From the NCBI GenBank assembly GCA_015143295.1, contig JABCRI010001356.1, positions 62,001 to 126,000 of the forward strand: a stretch of 64,000 bases of DNA, written 5' to 3'. Positions 24,701 through 35,808 of the stretch are shown here, piece after piece. A program made the position numbers and the translations under genes. The notes below the pieces were generated by a model that was given only the letters and a program-made list of their open reading frames with translations, made no database searches and was not told the DNA's origin. Source of the stretch: Tetracentron sinense. Its lineage: Eukaryota > Streptophyta > Magnoliopsida > Trochodendrales > Trochodendraceae. How positions within the stretch are numbered: the stretch's first letter is position 1; every line of letters starts with the position of its first letter.

Positions 24701-24950
24701 GTTTCCCTTTTGGTACCCCTTAATTGTGGTTAAGATTCACCACGCATCCTTGGTTGTTGGAAAAAATTATTAATTCTTTTTTAAATTATTTTAATATAAA
24801 AAAACCCTAAAAATATTTTTAACCACAATTAAGGGGTGGGTAATCTTAGGGGTGGGTGAAGGATAAATCTTAACCACAGTTAAAAGGTGTCAAAAGGGAC
24901 ACATGGCGATCTCACGGGTGATATCACCCTGATAGAGGATTTGGTTTTTT
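24640..24950. mobile_element. MULE-like MITE, family copy at the RGLG copy A upstream region
   Basis: It contains the family's inverted core (CCCTTTTGGTACCCCTTAA near 24703; GGTGTCAAAAGGGACA near 24886) and outer arms like AAATCCTCTA..GGTGATAAC and GGTGATATCACCCTGATAG. The right end is AGAGGATTTGGTTTT. Compare the clean copy at 38620-38880. Its left end may overlap the gene's 5' leader. Confidence 0.55.
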
Positions 24951-25044
24951 TTGGTTTTTTGGATTTTACTTCTAGACCGTCCATGGTGGAGACCACTCCC
25001 AGACCCTGCATCACATGCACAAAATCCCAAAAAAAAAAAAAAAT

Positions 25045-25510
25045 CTCTTGTCCCTTTTAATACCCCTGCTTAAGTTTAACTAAATTAAAACTAAAATTTT
25101 TATTTTTTTAAACCATGGTTGGATTGCTTAACTTTAGGGGTGAGTGAATCTTCACCATATTAAGTAAGTATTTAAAGTTGTGGCGTGGACCAATGAGTAA
25201 AAAGGGTGGGAGTAAGGTTTTGAGAGTATGCTTAGCACTACTCAACCAGCTTAGGGTTATGGGACACTTGGCACTACCTAAGAACACCATGTGCAACTTG
25301 AGAGCCCTTCTACAGGGGATCGTGGCGATACCAAATCCGCTGGCTTACTCACAAATCCCTGTAACTGCCCTTTTAACCCTCCTTAAAAAAATTCCAACTC
25401 CTGTAACTCATTTTCTTTATTTTTTTCTTTAAAAAAATGTTACATTGATGAACGCAAATGGTTAGTGAAACTTAACCGCAGTTTAGGAGTGTTAAAAAGA
25501 GACATGTGTC
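25045..25510. repeat. Two decayed MULE-MITE core copies
   Basis: Partial inverted cores at about 25045-25165 and 25365-25510, with CCCTTTTAA.. and ..GTTAAAAAGAGAC ends and TTAACCGCAGTTTAGG. They belong to the same family as 38620-38880. Confidence 0.45.
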
Positions 25511-25920
25511 GACCTACGGATTGAGGGCAAGATAGTATTCGTCTGGTAAGGGCCAGACGAAATCCATTCCCCTTCTCAAGTTGGAACTTGACTGTGTTTT
25601 ACAACCCAAACCGACTGGGGCGATTAGACCGGTTGACTCAGATCAGGCTCTCTCAATTGTCTTAGTTAATTCAAACTCTCTATATAGAGCAAATGTCTAA
25701 TTTGAGATGAACCAATTTGAACCGGTTGACCCAAACAGTTTTTTTAATTGTCCGGATTGTTACAAAAACAAAAGATTAAACTTTTCAAATTTATGAGGTA
25801 TCATATATAAGCCTAAATTAGGCTCATAGGCTCTTAAGGGAGCCCAAGATTTAGATATAGAAAATTAAAATATATATGCACATAGAAGATAAAATTAAGG
25901 ATTAACAAATCTCTCACGTT

Positions 25921-26455
25921 TGAGTGAGTGAGGGTGTGTGGTCTTCTTTGCTATTGACTATAGCTTCGCCTTGTTGTGTTGTTACCTTAACCAAAAAAAC
26001 CTAGCTCATGTCTTAGTCTCACATCATATGTGTATCTGAGTCATCACTCCCTTATAAGTTCTATCACGCCTCAAACGGTTGGTACCCGTTTTGAAGAGTG
26101 TTTGGGTGAAGCTTATTTGGGTTGAGAATTTAGCAGTTGTGTGTTTGTGTGTGCAAGTAAGTGCGTGTGTGGTCTTCTTTGCTCTTGACTATAGCTTCGC
26201 CTTGTGGTGTTATTACCTTAACCAAAAAAACCTAGCTCAGGTCTTAGTCACACATCGGATGTGTATCCTAGCCCTCACTCCCTTGTAAGTTCCATCATGC
26301 CTCAAACGGTTGGTACCTGTTTTGAGGAGTATTTGGGTAAAGCTTATTTGGGCTGAGGGTGTAGTGGTTGTGTGTTTGTGTGAGTGAGTGCGTGTGTGTG
26401 ATCTTCTTTGATCCTGACTGTAGCTTCACCTTGTGGTGTTGTCACCTTAACCAAA
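25921..26455 (+). repeat. ~230 bp tandem repeat, about 2.3 units
   Basis: Units start GAGTG.GTGTGTGGTCTTC and contain TGACTATAGCTTCGCCTTG, AACCAAAAAAACCTAGCTCA and CCTCAAACGGTTGGTACC; repeats begin near 25921, 26151 and 26379. The array is bracketed by AACAAATCTCTCAC (25904 and 26467). It lies in the spacer between the gene copies. Confidence 0.85.
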
Positions 26456-27345
26456 AATAAAAAAGAACAAATCTCTCACAAGAAAAAAAAAACCACAAAA
26501 ACAAATGTCTACATGTACATCTCTATTATCTCTCTTATTATAATGAGACTATCTCTCTTGTTATAATGAGAATAGGGCCTTAAAATCGGTGAAAGAATTT
26601 TGTCAATATTGATAAAATTACCCTTACATTTATCTTTCATATCTTCTTTACTATTTTAATTGATGATATAATCGCTATTGACAAAATTATCCAAGCACTT
26701 ATATTTTTTCTATCTCTACTACCATAATGAGAATATAAAACATTTAATGTTGATTGAATTTGTCACTATTATCAAAATTACCTGTAAACTTATCCCCTTC
26801 CTTATCAATCACATGCATCACACGTGCAGCCCACTAGCAAGAAGAAAGTGAATGAGAAAGTTTAGAGAAGGAGATGGAGCTTAAACAAGAATAGGTGATC
26901 ACAAAGATCTATTAATTCTTTTACATTAATTCGAATTATTTATATATTTTTTTCGACATAGTAACTTCTATTTTCAACACTCAAAACAATGTTGGTCATT
27001 TCACTCTCTAACAATATCTCTATCTTACAATAAAGAAACAAAGATTAATATACCAATAGTACTTGGGGTACTGCTAAACCTTATCATACATTGATCCAAT
27101 ACCCATACACAAGTCATGTTCACATGGGTACCATAGCTCTACTAATGCATTCAGTTCCAAATGACCTCAGTTCAGTTGGAGCTACTGCCAGTCTAAGAAA
27201 CCTTCATGCTACCATGAAACATCTTCCCTTCATTGCAGTCTAATTACATTGCAATCAACCCTACACAGAAAGCTGTTATCAATACAAACATATTACCAGG
27301 AAACGAAAAGTGAGACTAAAATTACCAGTTAATGTGATTTGCTCA
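26456..27345. other. Spacer between copies A and B, incl. 3' flank of copy B
   Basis: 26520-26810 has irregular repeats of CTATCTCTNTTATAATGAGA with TTGTCAATATTGATAAAATTACC. About 27060-27345 is the 3' untranslated or flanking region of pseudogene B. No gene is seen. The duplication junction should lie here, between about 25960 and 27060. Confidence 0.5.
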
Positions 27346-28157
27346 TCAAGTATAAAGTCTGATACAATTCCTGATCGGCGCGTGGCAAATGGGACATATA
27401 GCTAACATTTGCGCACATTCTCCACAACCACGAGTCTGCCAGTCAGAAGTTTAACTCGATCAGAAGTCATTAAAAGAACAGTTAAAAGAAGAATATGCCA
27501 TTGATCTTCTTCAGGACCAGAGTTAGTGGTATAGGTGCAGCAAGTACCATATGCCCACACCCAAAGGCCAAATCCTTCGCATCAGTCAAGCAAATTGGGC
27601 AAACCTACATCCACAATACCTTTTTTTATATAAAAAAAAAAATGACCCCAGTACATAATTCCACAAAAATTGCTTATAGTTATAGTTCTCACATTGTTAT
27701 GCTCATCTCTATTAGGCGCAGCCGGAAGGTTGCTTGGTTGCTGAGATGGTTGTGGCCGGCCGGTGAAGTAAACCAGAGGAGTGCGTGGAGTTACTTTTTT
27801 CACTTTCCCTGTCACGTGACTATCATCCATACAGAACAAATACACATGAATCAAGATTAGGAAAAGTGCTTAAACCAAGCAATTAATCAAATGCAGTTTA
27901 TGCAAATGGTGTCATTGGATTAGTGGGGAAATGGCATTCCTCATGTGAGGGAAGACCATGAGGAACAGGTTTCCCCAACCTCAAAAAACTTGTAGCTTAG
28001 CAAAGAAAAATACGGTTTGTTTCTGCCTACCCAAGAATACCAAATTCCATGGCTGCTTTATTCTGAATGGGGATCTCCATGAGTGCAGCAAGAGCAAATG
28101 CTGTTTCTTTCTCAGAGGGAGTTGCAATTTAGACATAATAGCAGTGAAGTTGACGAA
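27346..28157 (-). pseudogene. RGLG: RGLG copy B exons 8-11 (vWA end, linker and RING finger)
   Basis: This is the only view of the family's 3' end in the window. Exon 8 ends ALMEIPIQNKAAMEFGILG after the one-base loss. Exon 9 is the Pro-rich linker (TGKVKKVTPRTPLVYF...DEHNN). Exon 10 (57 bp) gives VCPICLTDAKDLAFGCGHM and exon 11 gives TRGCGECAQM...CPICHAPIRNCIRLYT then stop. The CPIC, CGH, CGEC and CPIC ligand pairs of the RING remain. His is followed by four residues before the CxxC pair instead of the usual two, so two residues appear inserted at the exon 10-11 junction. Phases match copy A, predicting a full protein of about 404 residues. Confidence 0.85.
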
Positions 28158-28295
28158 CTGCAAGCGGAAACATGTTATCAGAGAGCTGCTGAAAGTTACT
28201 TCAGTACCCATAAAATTAAAACATATATAGTCAATCTGTGCTCCTATATATTTTGATCTCATCTTTTCTAATATGATTCGGGATACTAATGTGTG

Positions 28296-30819
28296 TGTCA
28301 CGCTCCAACACCCCACCTAGGAGGATGTGAGATCTTGGCACGTGACTTACTTGATAATTCACTTTGTTAGAAGTAATTAAGGCATACTAAAATACGGATA
28401 TAAAAATTTTTATTTAATTTAACCATCAACTAAAATCCAGACTCCATAATGCAATTGAAAAGTAATAATTCTTGGTCACCCATCCGGACCATAAACATAA
28501 AAGATTAACTAACATGTGTCTCTATAAAATTAATTAAAGTCTCCCGAAATTAAACAACCAATAAATAGCATTCAATAATAGGCCCATCGATCAAGATCTC
28601 TTTCTTCCTCAGGATAGTTACCTTCAGGTTCTGCGATGTACTCCTCTTCTTCCCAACGTCCGGGCGCACCAATGTCAAAACCTGAACCTGCCGACAACAA
28701 AAGTCATCGGCTGAGTAACGAGTTACTCCGCGTATATAACAGATCATAATAAACCATATAATGAATAATACTTTGCATGCATTTCATCACTTCATACATC
28801 AGTTTACAACGAAAATCAGAGTGCAGAAAATAAACATGTACATTATGTCAGTTTCTTTCTTTCTTTCTTTCTTTTCTTATTTTCTTATTTTTCATTCTTT
28901 TCCTATTTTTCGTATTTTATACATTATCATCTCATCAATATACATTTACATGCATTTGTACTAAATTAAAATACCACTTTACCGTATAAGGAAAGAGGTT
29001 ACTATACTTTACTTTACCGAGATACCACCCTTCGTACATTATCCGGTATGGACGGCTTATTACATTTTTCGGTACAACGGCTTACTTACTTTGGCATACA
29101 TTTCGCCCTTTCTGATGGAATCCGGTGGTGCACAACACAAATATGTATTATCACTTCTGTGTATCTTTCTTTCTTACTTTCTTACTTTTCTTACTTTACT
29201 TTTGATCTTACTTAACCTCTTATTAATGTCTTTAATTCTTTCTTCATACTTTTACATATTTTTCATTTGTGAGTGCGCAATGATATACCTCTTGTTTAAA
29301 TTACACATAAGACTAACCGTCAAGGGCAATAGGACATCTCACCATAGCGTCTCATACCACTATGTTAACGAAGCCTAGGCAAACATGACTTTTATCAGAG
29401 ATTCTTTTATCCAATGGTATATGATGTATTAAAGAGTATAACAGAAACACACAACCTCTCATCTTTGCTATAATACAACAATCGAACATCACAGTTTTTA
29501 TTAAAATATTTATAATTCACGAGCTAATTACATATCAAAATTTCCTTTTTATTTTAATCAAGATTAACATCCTAATTATAATACCCTTCATCAATGATAA
29601 TTTGCATGAATTTTAAACATAAAATTAACTCACATGTCATCACAATTTCACAATTAAATCCTCCATTCAATTTCATACATCATTTCATTCTCCTCATAAA
29701 TCCACAACCTTCAATTAACTTTCCCAATCCCCTTGTTGAATCATAATTAATTATACATAGTTCTTCACATCCTACTTTAACGATTCAATAATAATAAAAC
29801 AATATCATCAATATGTTATTCACACCCTATTTTAACAATTCAATAATAATAAAACAATATCATCAATAGGTTCTTCACATCAAATTAATGAATAATAAAA
29901 CGATATCATAATTAGGTTCTTCACATCCTACTTTAAACATCAAGGAATAATAAACTGAGATCGTAAATGTGTTCTTTCACCTCCTATTTTAACCATCAAG
30001 GAATTATAAAGCAATATCATATATATGTTCTTCACATCCTATTTTAACCATCAAGGAATTATAAAACAGTATCATATATATGTTCTTCACATCCTATTTT
30101 AACCATCAAGGAATTATAAAACAACATCATAAATGGGTTCTTCACATATTATTTTTAACATCAAGGAATAATAAACTGAGATCGTAAATATAGTTCTTCA
30201 CATCCTACTCATTCCTACTTTCTTACTTAGGTTTCCACCCTTTTAATTTATCATTTAGGTTAACTATTCAAAATATTGAATACTAAATCTGTTATTTTAC
30301 CTCACTTGATCGTCTCCCTACGATCTATCGCTTACGAATCGGGTTCTATCTTGATCTTCCCACCTTCTTTCTCCTCTTTTTGATCAAATCTTTGAACTCC
30401 TTCATTTTCCCCTTTTTTGATCTCTCAGAAGCTCTCCCATTTTCTCTCTTTTAGGTTTAGAATGCCTTAGAAACCTTCAACCCTCGAGTATAAGGGGGTA
30501 TTTATAACATTGGGAGCCCTAGGGACTCCAAAACATACAAAAGCGCGCAGCCTGCCGCCGAACGGCGTTTTGGGAGATCGATGGTCGGTGTCGTTTTTTT
30601 TTTTTTTTTTTTAAAGTCATTTGCTACTTTTATTTTTCTTTTATTTAGTGCAATTTATCTCCATAAATTCACTAAATTAAGTGAATTAAATGAGTTTTGT
30701 AACTCAAGATTTTTACTACATTAATCTCTCCTAGGATTTATGTATAATTCTATGTACATTTATTTAGAAAATTAACTCATGAGATTATGAAACCGGTGAA
30801 TTTAATGCAGGTCATTACA
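28296..30819 (-). repeat. 3' LTR of Tekay/Del element
   Basis: About 2.52 kb. It is longer than the 5' LTR mainly because the internal tandem array has extra units. The TATA box is at 30499-30506 (complement). Confidence 0.95.
29755..30215 (-). repeat. ~60 bp tandem array in the 3' LTR
   Basis: Units resemble TTCTTCACATCCTATTTTAA CCATCAAGGAATTATAAAACA. About eight are present here against about six in the 5' LTR (37215-37560), so the LTRs now differ by unit number. Confidence 0.85.
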
Positions 30820-30832
30820 TTCTCCCCCCATT
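30820..30832 (-). promoter_or_regulatory. Polypurine tract of Tekay/Del element
   Basis: The complement reads AATGGGGGGAGAA directly before the 3' LTR, where plus-strand DNA synthesis would be primed. Confidence 0.93.
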
Positions 30833-30862
30833 AAAAGAATTTTGTCCTCGAAATTATATACC

Positions 30863-32130
30863 TTAGTCAAATAGGTGAGGATACTTTTCTCGAACTTTAT
30901 CATCTCTTTCCCATGTAGCTTCTTCGCTGAAGTGGTGTTGCCAACGTAGGAGGACAGCGGATGGTCTTCCTTCGCAAAACATGTTCCTTTCGATCCAAAA
31001 TTTGAACTGGTTGTTCAATCACTGATAAATCTTCTCAAACTTCTAGTGGTTTCAAGTCGATGACATGAGATAGGTCCGGAATGTACTTCCTTAGCATGGA
31101 GACATGGAAGACATTATGGATTGCCATCATATGAGGGGGTAAAGCAACACCATATGCTACCTCACCTACCCTCCTGATGATTTCAAATGGCCCAACATAC
31201 CTTGGGCTCAACTTGCCCCGCTTCCTAAATCTCATGATTTTTTTGGTAGGGAATATCTTGATAAAGACCTGATCCCTAACTTGAAATTCTAGATCTCTTC
31301 TTCTGGTGTCTGCATAACTTTTCTGCCTACTCTGAGCAGTCTTCAACCCTTCCCTGATCAGATTAACCTTGTCTGTAGTCTGTTCAACCAACTCTGGGCC
31401 TAGAAGTTTCCTTTCCCCCACTTCATCCCAACAAAGAGGAGATCTACAACTCCTACCATACAATGCTTCAAAAGGAGTCATCTGAATACTGGCCTGGTAG
31501 CTATTATTATAAGCAAACTCAATCAATGGCAGATGTTCATCTCAACTGCCCTGGAAGTCTAGCATACATGATCGGAGCATATCTTCAATGATCTGATTTA
31601 CCCTCTTTGTCTGACCATCTGTCTGTGGGTGAAATGTTGTGCTAAAATCCAGTCGAGACCCTATGGCTTGCTGAAAGCTCTTCCAAAATCTTGATGTAAA
31701 TTTGGTATCTCTATCAGAAACGATACTGACCGGTACTCCATGCAATTAGGCTACTTCCTTTATGTATAGTTCTGCCAGTTCGTTAGAGTTATAAGTGGTC
31801 CGATAGGGAAGAAAGTGAGCTGACTTAGTTAAACGATCTACTATGACCCAAATTGCATCAAAATTCTTAGATGTCTTTGGTAAACCCACAATAAAGTCCA
31901 TGGATATATTTTCTCACTTCTACTCGGGAATGGGAAGAGACTGTTGTAATCCGGCTGGTCTCTTATGTTCAGTCTTGACTTGCTGACACACCAAACATTT
32001 GGACACGTGTGTAGCCACATCTCTTTTCATGTTATTCCACCAAAAATATTTCTTGAGATTTTGGTACATCTTTGTACCTCCAGGATGAACTGTATATTTA
32101 GATTTGTGTGCTTCATCCAAAATCTCACGC
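30863..32130 (-). pseudogene. Tekay/Del integrase and chromodomain
   Basis: The zinc-binding region has HPGGTKMYQNLKKYFWW and CLVCQQVK (31960-32080). The catalytic core includes [21 protein letters not shown] and FHPQTDGQT, with the conserved Asp-Asp-Glu context. A long open piece (31035-31526) covers the C-terminal GPFEI region and HNVFHVSMLRKYIPD. After one stop and one frameshift, a chromodomain follows (LRWQHHFSEEATWERDD... ending at 30863), which in this clade targets insertion to heterochromatin. Stops at 31914, 31920 and 31537 disable it. Confidence 0.93.
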
Positions 32131-32259
32131 CTTAACTCTTCATTTGCTGGTACACAGTCTACCCCTGAAAGTTATAGCTCCATTCTCATTCATAGAGAAA
32201 TCCTCCTGCCCAATTTCCAAGGATTTAGCTCGATAGGCTAACAGTGCTTCATTCGACTC

Positions 32260-34200
32260 TTACAACTCTTTGATTTTAGCCTGAATATATGGTCTAACTG
32301 AAAGGTTGGCCAATAACACTCTACTGTGGTAAACACTGAAGCTCGTTTCGTTGTTAGGCATGTCTTCTAACAACTTCCACTCCTTGACCATCAAGTGTGC
32401 AATTAAACCGGAGGGCCTTCTACTAAGTGTATCAGCTACTACATTTGCTTTCCCCGAATGATATTGAATCGAGCAGTTATAATCCTTCAAAAATTCTACC
32501 CAGCGACGCTGTCTCAAATTAAGCTCCTTTTGTGAAAATAAATATTTGAGGCTTTTATGATCCGTGAACACCTCAAATTGCTCACCATACAAATAGTGCC
32601 TCCAAATCTTAAGGGCAAAAACAACTGCTACTAGTTTCAAGTCGTGAGTAGGATAATTCCTCTTGTGATCTTTCAACTGTCGGGAAGCATAAGCGATAAC
32701 TTTCTCGTGCTACATTAGAACACATCCTAAACCCACATGAGGAGCATCGCTATACACTACAAATCCTCCACTACCCGTTAAGACTGTAAGGATGGGTGCT
32801 ATGGTGAGGCGCTTCTTCAACTCCAAGAAACTTTCTTCACACTTCTCATTTCATGTGAACCTGACATTCTTCTTAGTCAATTGGGTGAGCAGTGCTGCCA
32901 AGCTTGAAAAGCCCTCTACAAACCTTCTGTAATACCCAACAAGGCCTAGGAAACTTCTTATATCTATCACACTCTTCGGTCTCTTCCAATCTAATACGGC
33001 TTTGATTTTTGCAGGGTTAACTGAGATTCCATCCCCATAAACCACATGGCCTAGAAATGCCACCTTCTCTAGCTAAAATTCACACTTACTCAGTTTAACA
33101 TACAACTTATGCTCTCTTAGGGTCTTAAGTGTGATACGGAGGTGATAGTCATGATCCTCCCTAGTCTTGGAATATACCAGGATATCATCCACAAAGAATA
33201 TAACATAACTATCAAGGGCTGGCTTGAACACACTGTTCATCAGATCCATAAATGTTGCAGGTGCATTGGTTAAACCAAAAGGCATCACTAAGAATTCGTA
33301 ATGTCCATATCTTGCCCTGAATGCCGACTTAGGAATATCTTCGGCTCTAATTTTCAACTGATGATATCCTGACCTTAAGTCGATCTTGGAAAAGAATTTG
33401 GCTCATTGTAATTGATCAAACAAGTCATCTATCCTTGGTAGAGGATATTTATTCTTTATGATGACCTTGTTTAATTGCCTATAATCGATGCGCATTCTCA
33501 TCGATTCGTCCTTCTTCTTCACAAAAAGCACCGGAGCTCCCCATGGTGATACACTTGGTCTGATGAAACCATTGTGAAGCAATTCTTCGATCTGTTCCTT
33601 CAATTTTTTTAACTCAGCTGGAGCCATCCTATAAGGTGCTCTTGATATTGGTATTGTTCTGGAGGCTAAGTCTATCATGAATTCCACTTCTCTATCTGGT
33701 GGTAGACCTGGCAGTTCTTCTAGAAACACATCCATAAATTCATTAACAATTGGGATGTTTACCGACTCTAGCATTTTTGAATTTGCAATGTTCAAGGCCA
33801 CAAATCGAGCAAGATCCTTTTTCCTTAATCCTCGAAAGTGGAAAGGATTTCCATTGACTGGTTTGAAATCAACTCTCTTCTCGAAGCAGTCGACATTTCC
33901 ATGGTAGGTTGAAAGCCAATCCATACCCAGAATCACATCAAAATCCTGGAAGTCGAGTATTATCAGATCTGCTGGTAACTCGTGCTATCCAATACGGATA
34001 ATTCAGGCTTTGTACACCTCACTAGTGATAACTGAGCTACCGAGGGGAGTGGCAATCGACAACTCACTATCTATCCGACTCGATTCAGATGGAAAACCTT
34101 GGACAAACCTAGGTGTAACGAAAGAGTGTGTTGAGCTCGTGTCAATCAATATGTGTGCTAGACAATCGTTTATTAATAGCGATCCTGAGTTCATAAATAA
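32260..34200 (-). pseudogene. Tekay/Del protease, reverse transcriptase and RNase H
   Basis: The protease region (33940-34200) has LIDTSSTHSFV, with Ser in place of the usual Gly of the D[ST]G active site, and ILGMDWL at its end. Reverse transcriptase spans about 33936-32851 with [20 protein letters not shown], the FVDDILVYS catalytic motif (33073-33357) and [12 protein letters not shown]. RNase H (about 32830-32400) shows KHNPT-like [20 protein letters not shown] and [10 protein letters not shown]. Stops interrupt it at 33412, 33070, about 32848 and 32712. These enzymes would copy the RNA into DNA. None is intact. Confidence 0.94.
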
Positions 34201-34383
34201 CTAAGTGTTAATTTACCATGTAATAATCAAAATCACACGATGAACATATTTTGCATAAAATCATATGCATATATAATATCATGTTTCTACAAGTATTATA
34301 TCACACCATCAATTAGAAATATATAACTATTTCTACTCAATTAAATTATAAGTTATACGTACCTTGTACCACATCATCTGAGG

Positions 34384-35626
34384 CTAGAGCATCCTACTCT
34401 GAGATGGCAAAGACTCTCCCCTGAGTGTTCTGGTGAGGGGTCTGAGGGGCCTGCTGAGTCTTTGGTGCCAAAGGAGGCTTTGACGGTGGTGTCTGTCTAG
34501 CTGGAGGCCTGTTTCCTTACATCTGGGACTGTTGAGTTGTCGGTTGTGACCTCTGAGGGCAATCCCTAATCCAATGTCCCAATTCACCACACTGAAAACA
34601 TCCGCCAGTGAGAGTGCAGCATTCCCCGGCCTTGTGCTTCTTCTCGCAATGAACACAAGTCTCAAACACTACTGGAGGAGTAGGCTGGGTAGGACGATTT
34701 ACTGATGTTGTAGTTGTGGTAGGGCGAGGGGCAGGTGTAGGCCTCTGAGTATTCTACACTAGCCTTGTAACCGGGTATGGGGCAGGCTTGGCCCTCTTCT
34801 CTGGTTGCACTGGCCCACTGGTTTGTCCTCTAACCATCTTCCTGTCCCTTATGTTGTTGTCTCTCCTTTTAAAGAACTCCTCAGAATTCTTCTTAGCTAT
34901 CTTTGCCTTGTTTACTACCTATCCAAAAGTTCATATTTGTAGTATAGAAACCTTGTCCCTAATGAATGGCCTTAGACCCCTTTCGAACTTTCTGACCTTC
35001 ATATTCTCATTCGAGATCAGTTGGGGTGCAAATCGAGATAGTTCAGCAAACTTTGCTTCTACCACTGTCATCTCACCCTGCTCCAATGTGAGGAACTCAA
35101 CTTCTTTCTGTTCCTTGACAAAGGCTGGAAAATACTTCTTATAGAATAAGTCCAGGAACTCAGCCCATGTCCATGGCTGCCCTATCCTTGCAATATCTCT
35201 CTGCCTTACCGTAACTCTCCACCAGTGCTCGGCTTCTCCTTCCATAACAAATACCGCCCAATCAACCCTCTGTTCTTCAGTATACCGGAGCACCCTAAAA
35301 ATTTTCTCCAATTGCATGATCCATGCTTCAACCGCCATTGGATCAGTGGTACCATAAAACGTTGGGGGCCTCAGTCTCCTAAAAGCTTCAATTCCTGCAG
35401 TAGGATGTGCAAGAGGAGGAGGTGGTGGTGGTACATGCACTTCTACATGTTCAGGTGCAAATCCAATAGGTTGCCTGGCTACAAGGAGTGCCATTGTTTT
35501 GGCAATGGAACCCGAATCCTATGTCAAGTTGGGCTGGTCATGATAACCCTCTGGGCGTCCTTCTCCAATGCCCCTTTCAGCATTCCCCCTAGTGTTGTAT
35601 CCACGAGCTCTATCACCACGTCTCAT
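34384..35626 (-). pseudogene. Tekay/Del gag with zinc knuckle
   Basis: Starts at a Met at 35626 (MRRGDRARGYNTRG). A stop falls near 35520, then the capsid region is open over 34931-35494, with FYGTTDPMAVEAWIMQLEKI and the EAEHWW and FYKKYFP motifs typical of the retrotransposon gag domain. Further stops precede the zinc knuckle CFQCGELGHWIRDC (about 34560-34600, CX2CX4HX4C). In an active element this protein would form the virus-like particle. Stops at several positions make it inactive. Confidence 0.93.
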
Positions 35627-35792
35627 TATAACAATCCTGAGAACAAACGGTAACCCCAATTTAGTCTTGTAACCAGCTTTAACTTTATCACTAAAAATTC
35701 ATGCAAGCATACAATGACTACTCCTAGCATCCAATGACTCATCCTATCACATGGAATTTCTAAACTCACGCCCTAGCTAACCTAATGCCTTT

Positions 35793-35804
35793 GCTCTGAT
35801 ACCA
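35793..35804 (-). promoter_or_regulatory. Primer-binding site of Tekay/Del element
   Basis: The complement reads TGGTATCAGAGC, exact for the plant initiator methionine tRNA 3' end, four bases from the 5' LTR. Confidence 0.95.
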
Positions 35805-35808
35805 TCTC

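Larger units (their letters stand above)
21400..25960 (+). repeat. Block II of the locus duplication, copy A
   Basis: Homologous in the same orientation to about 60190-64000. Anchors are 21405-21600 with 60225-60420, the hAT-like element in both, 22630-22665 with 61490-61530, and 25190-25960 with 63590-64000. Exon 1 lies inside this block in copy A only. Confidence 0.82.
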
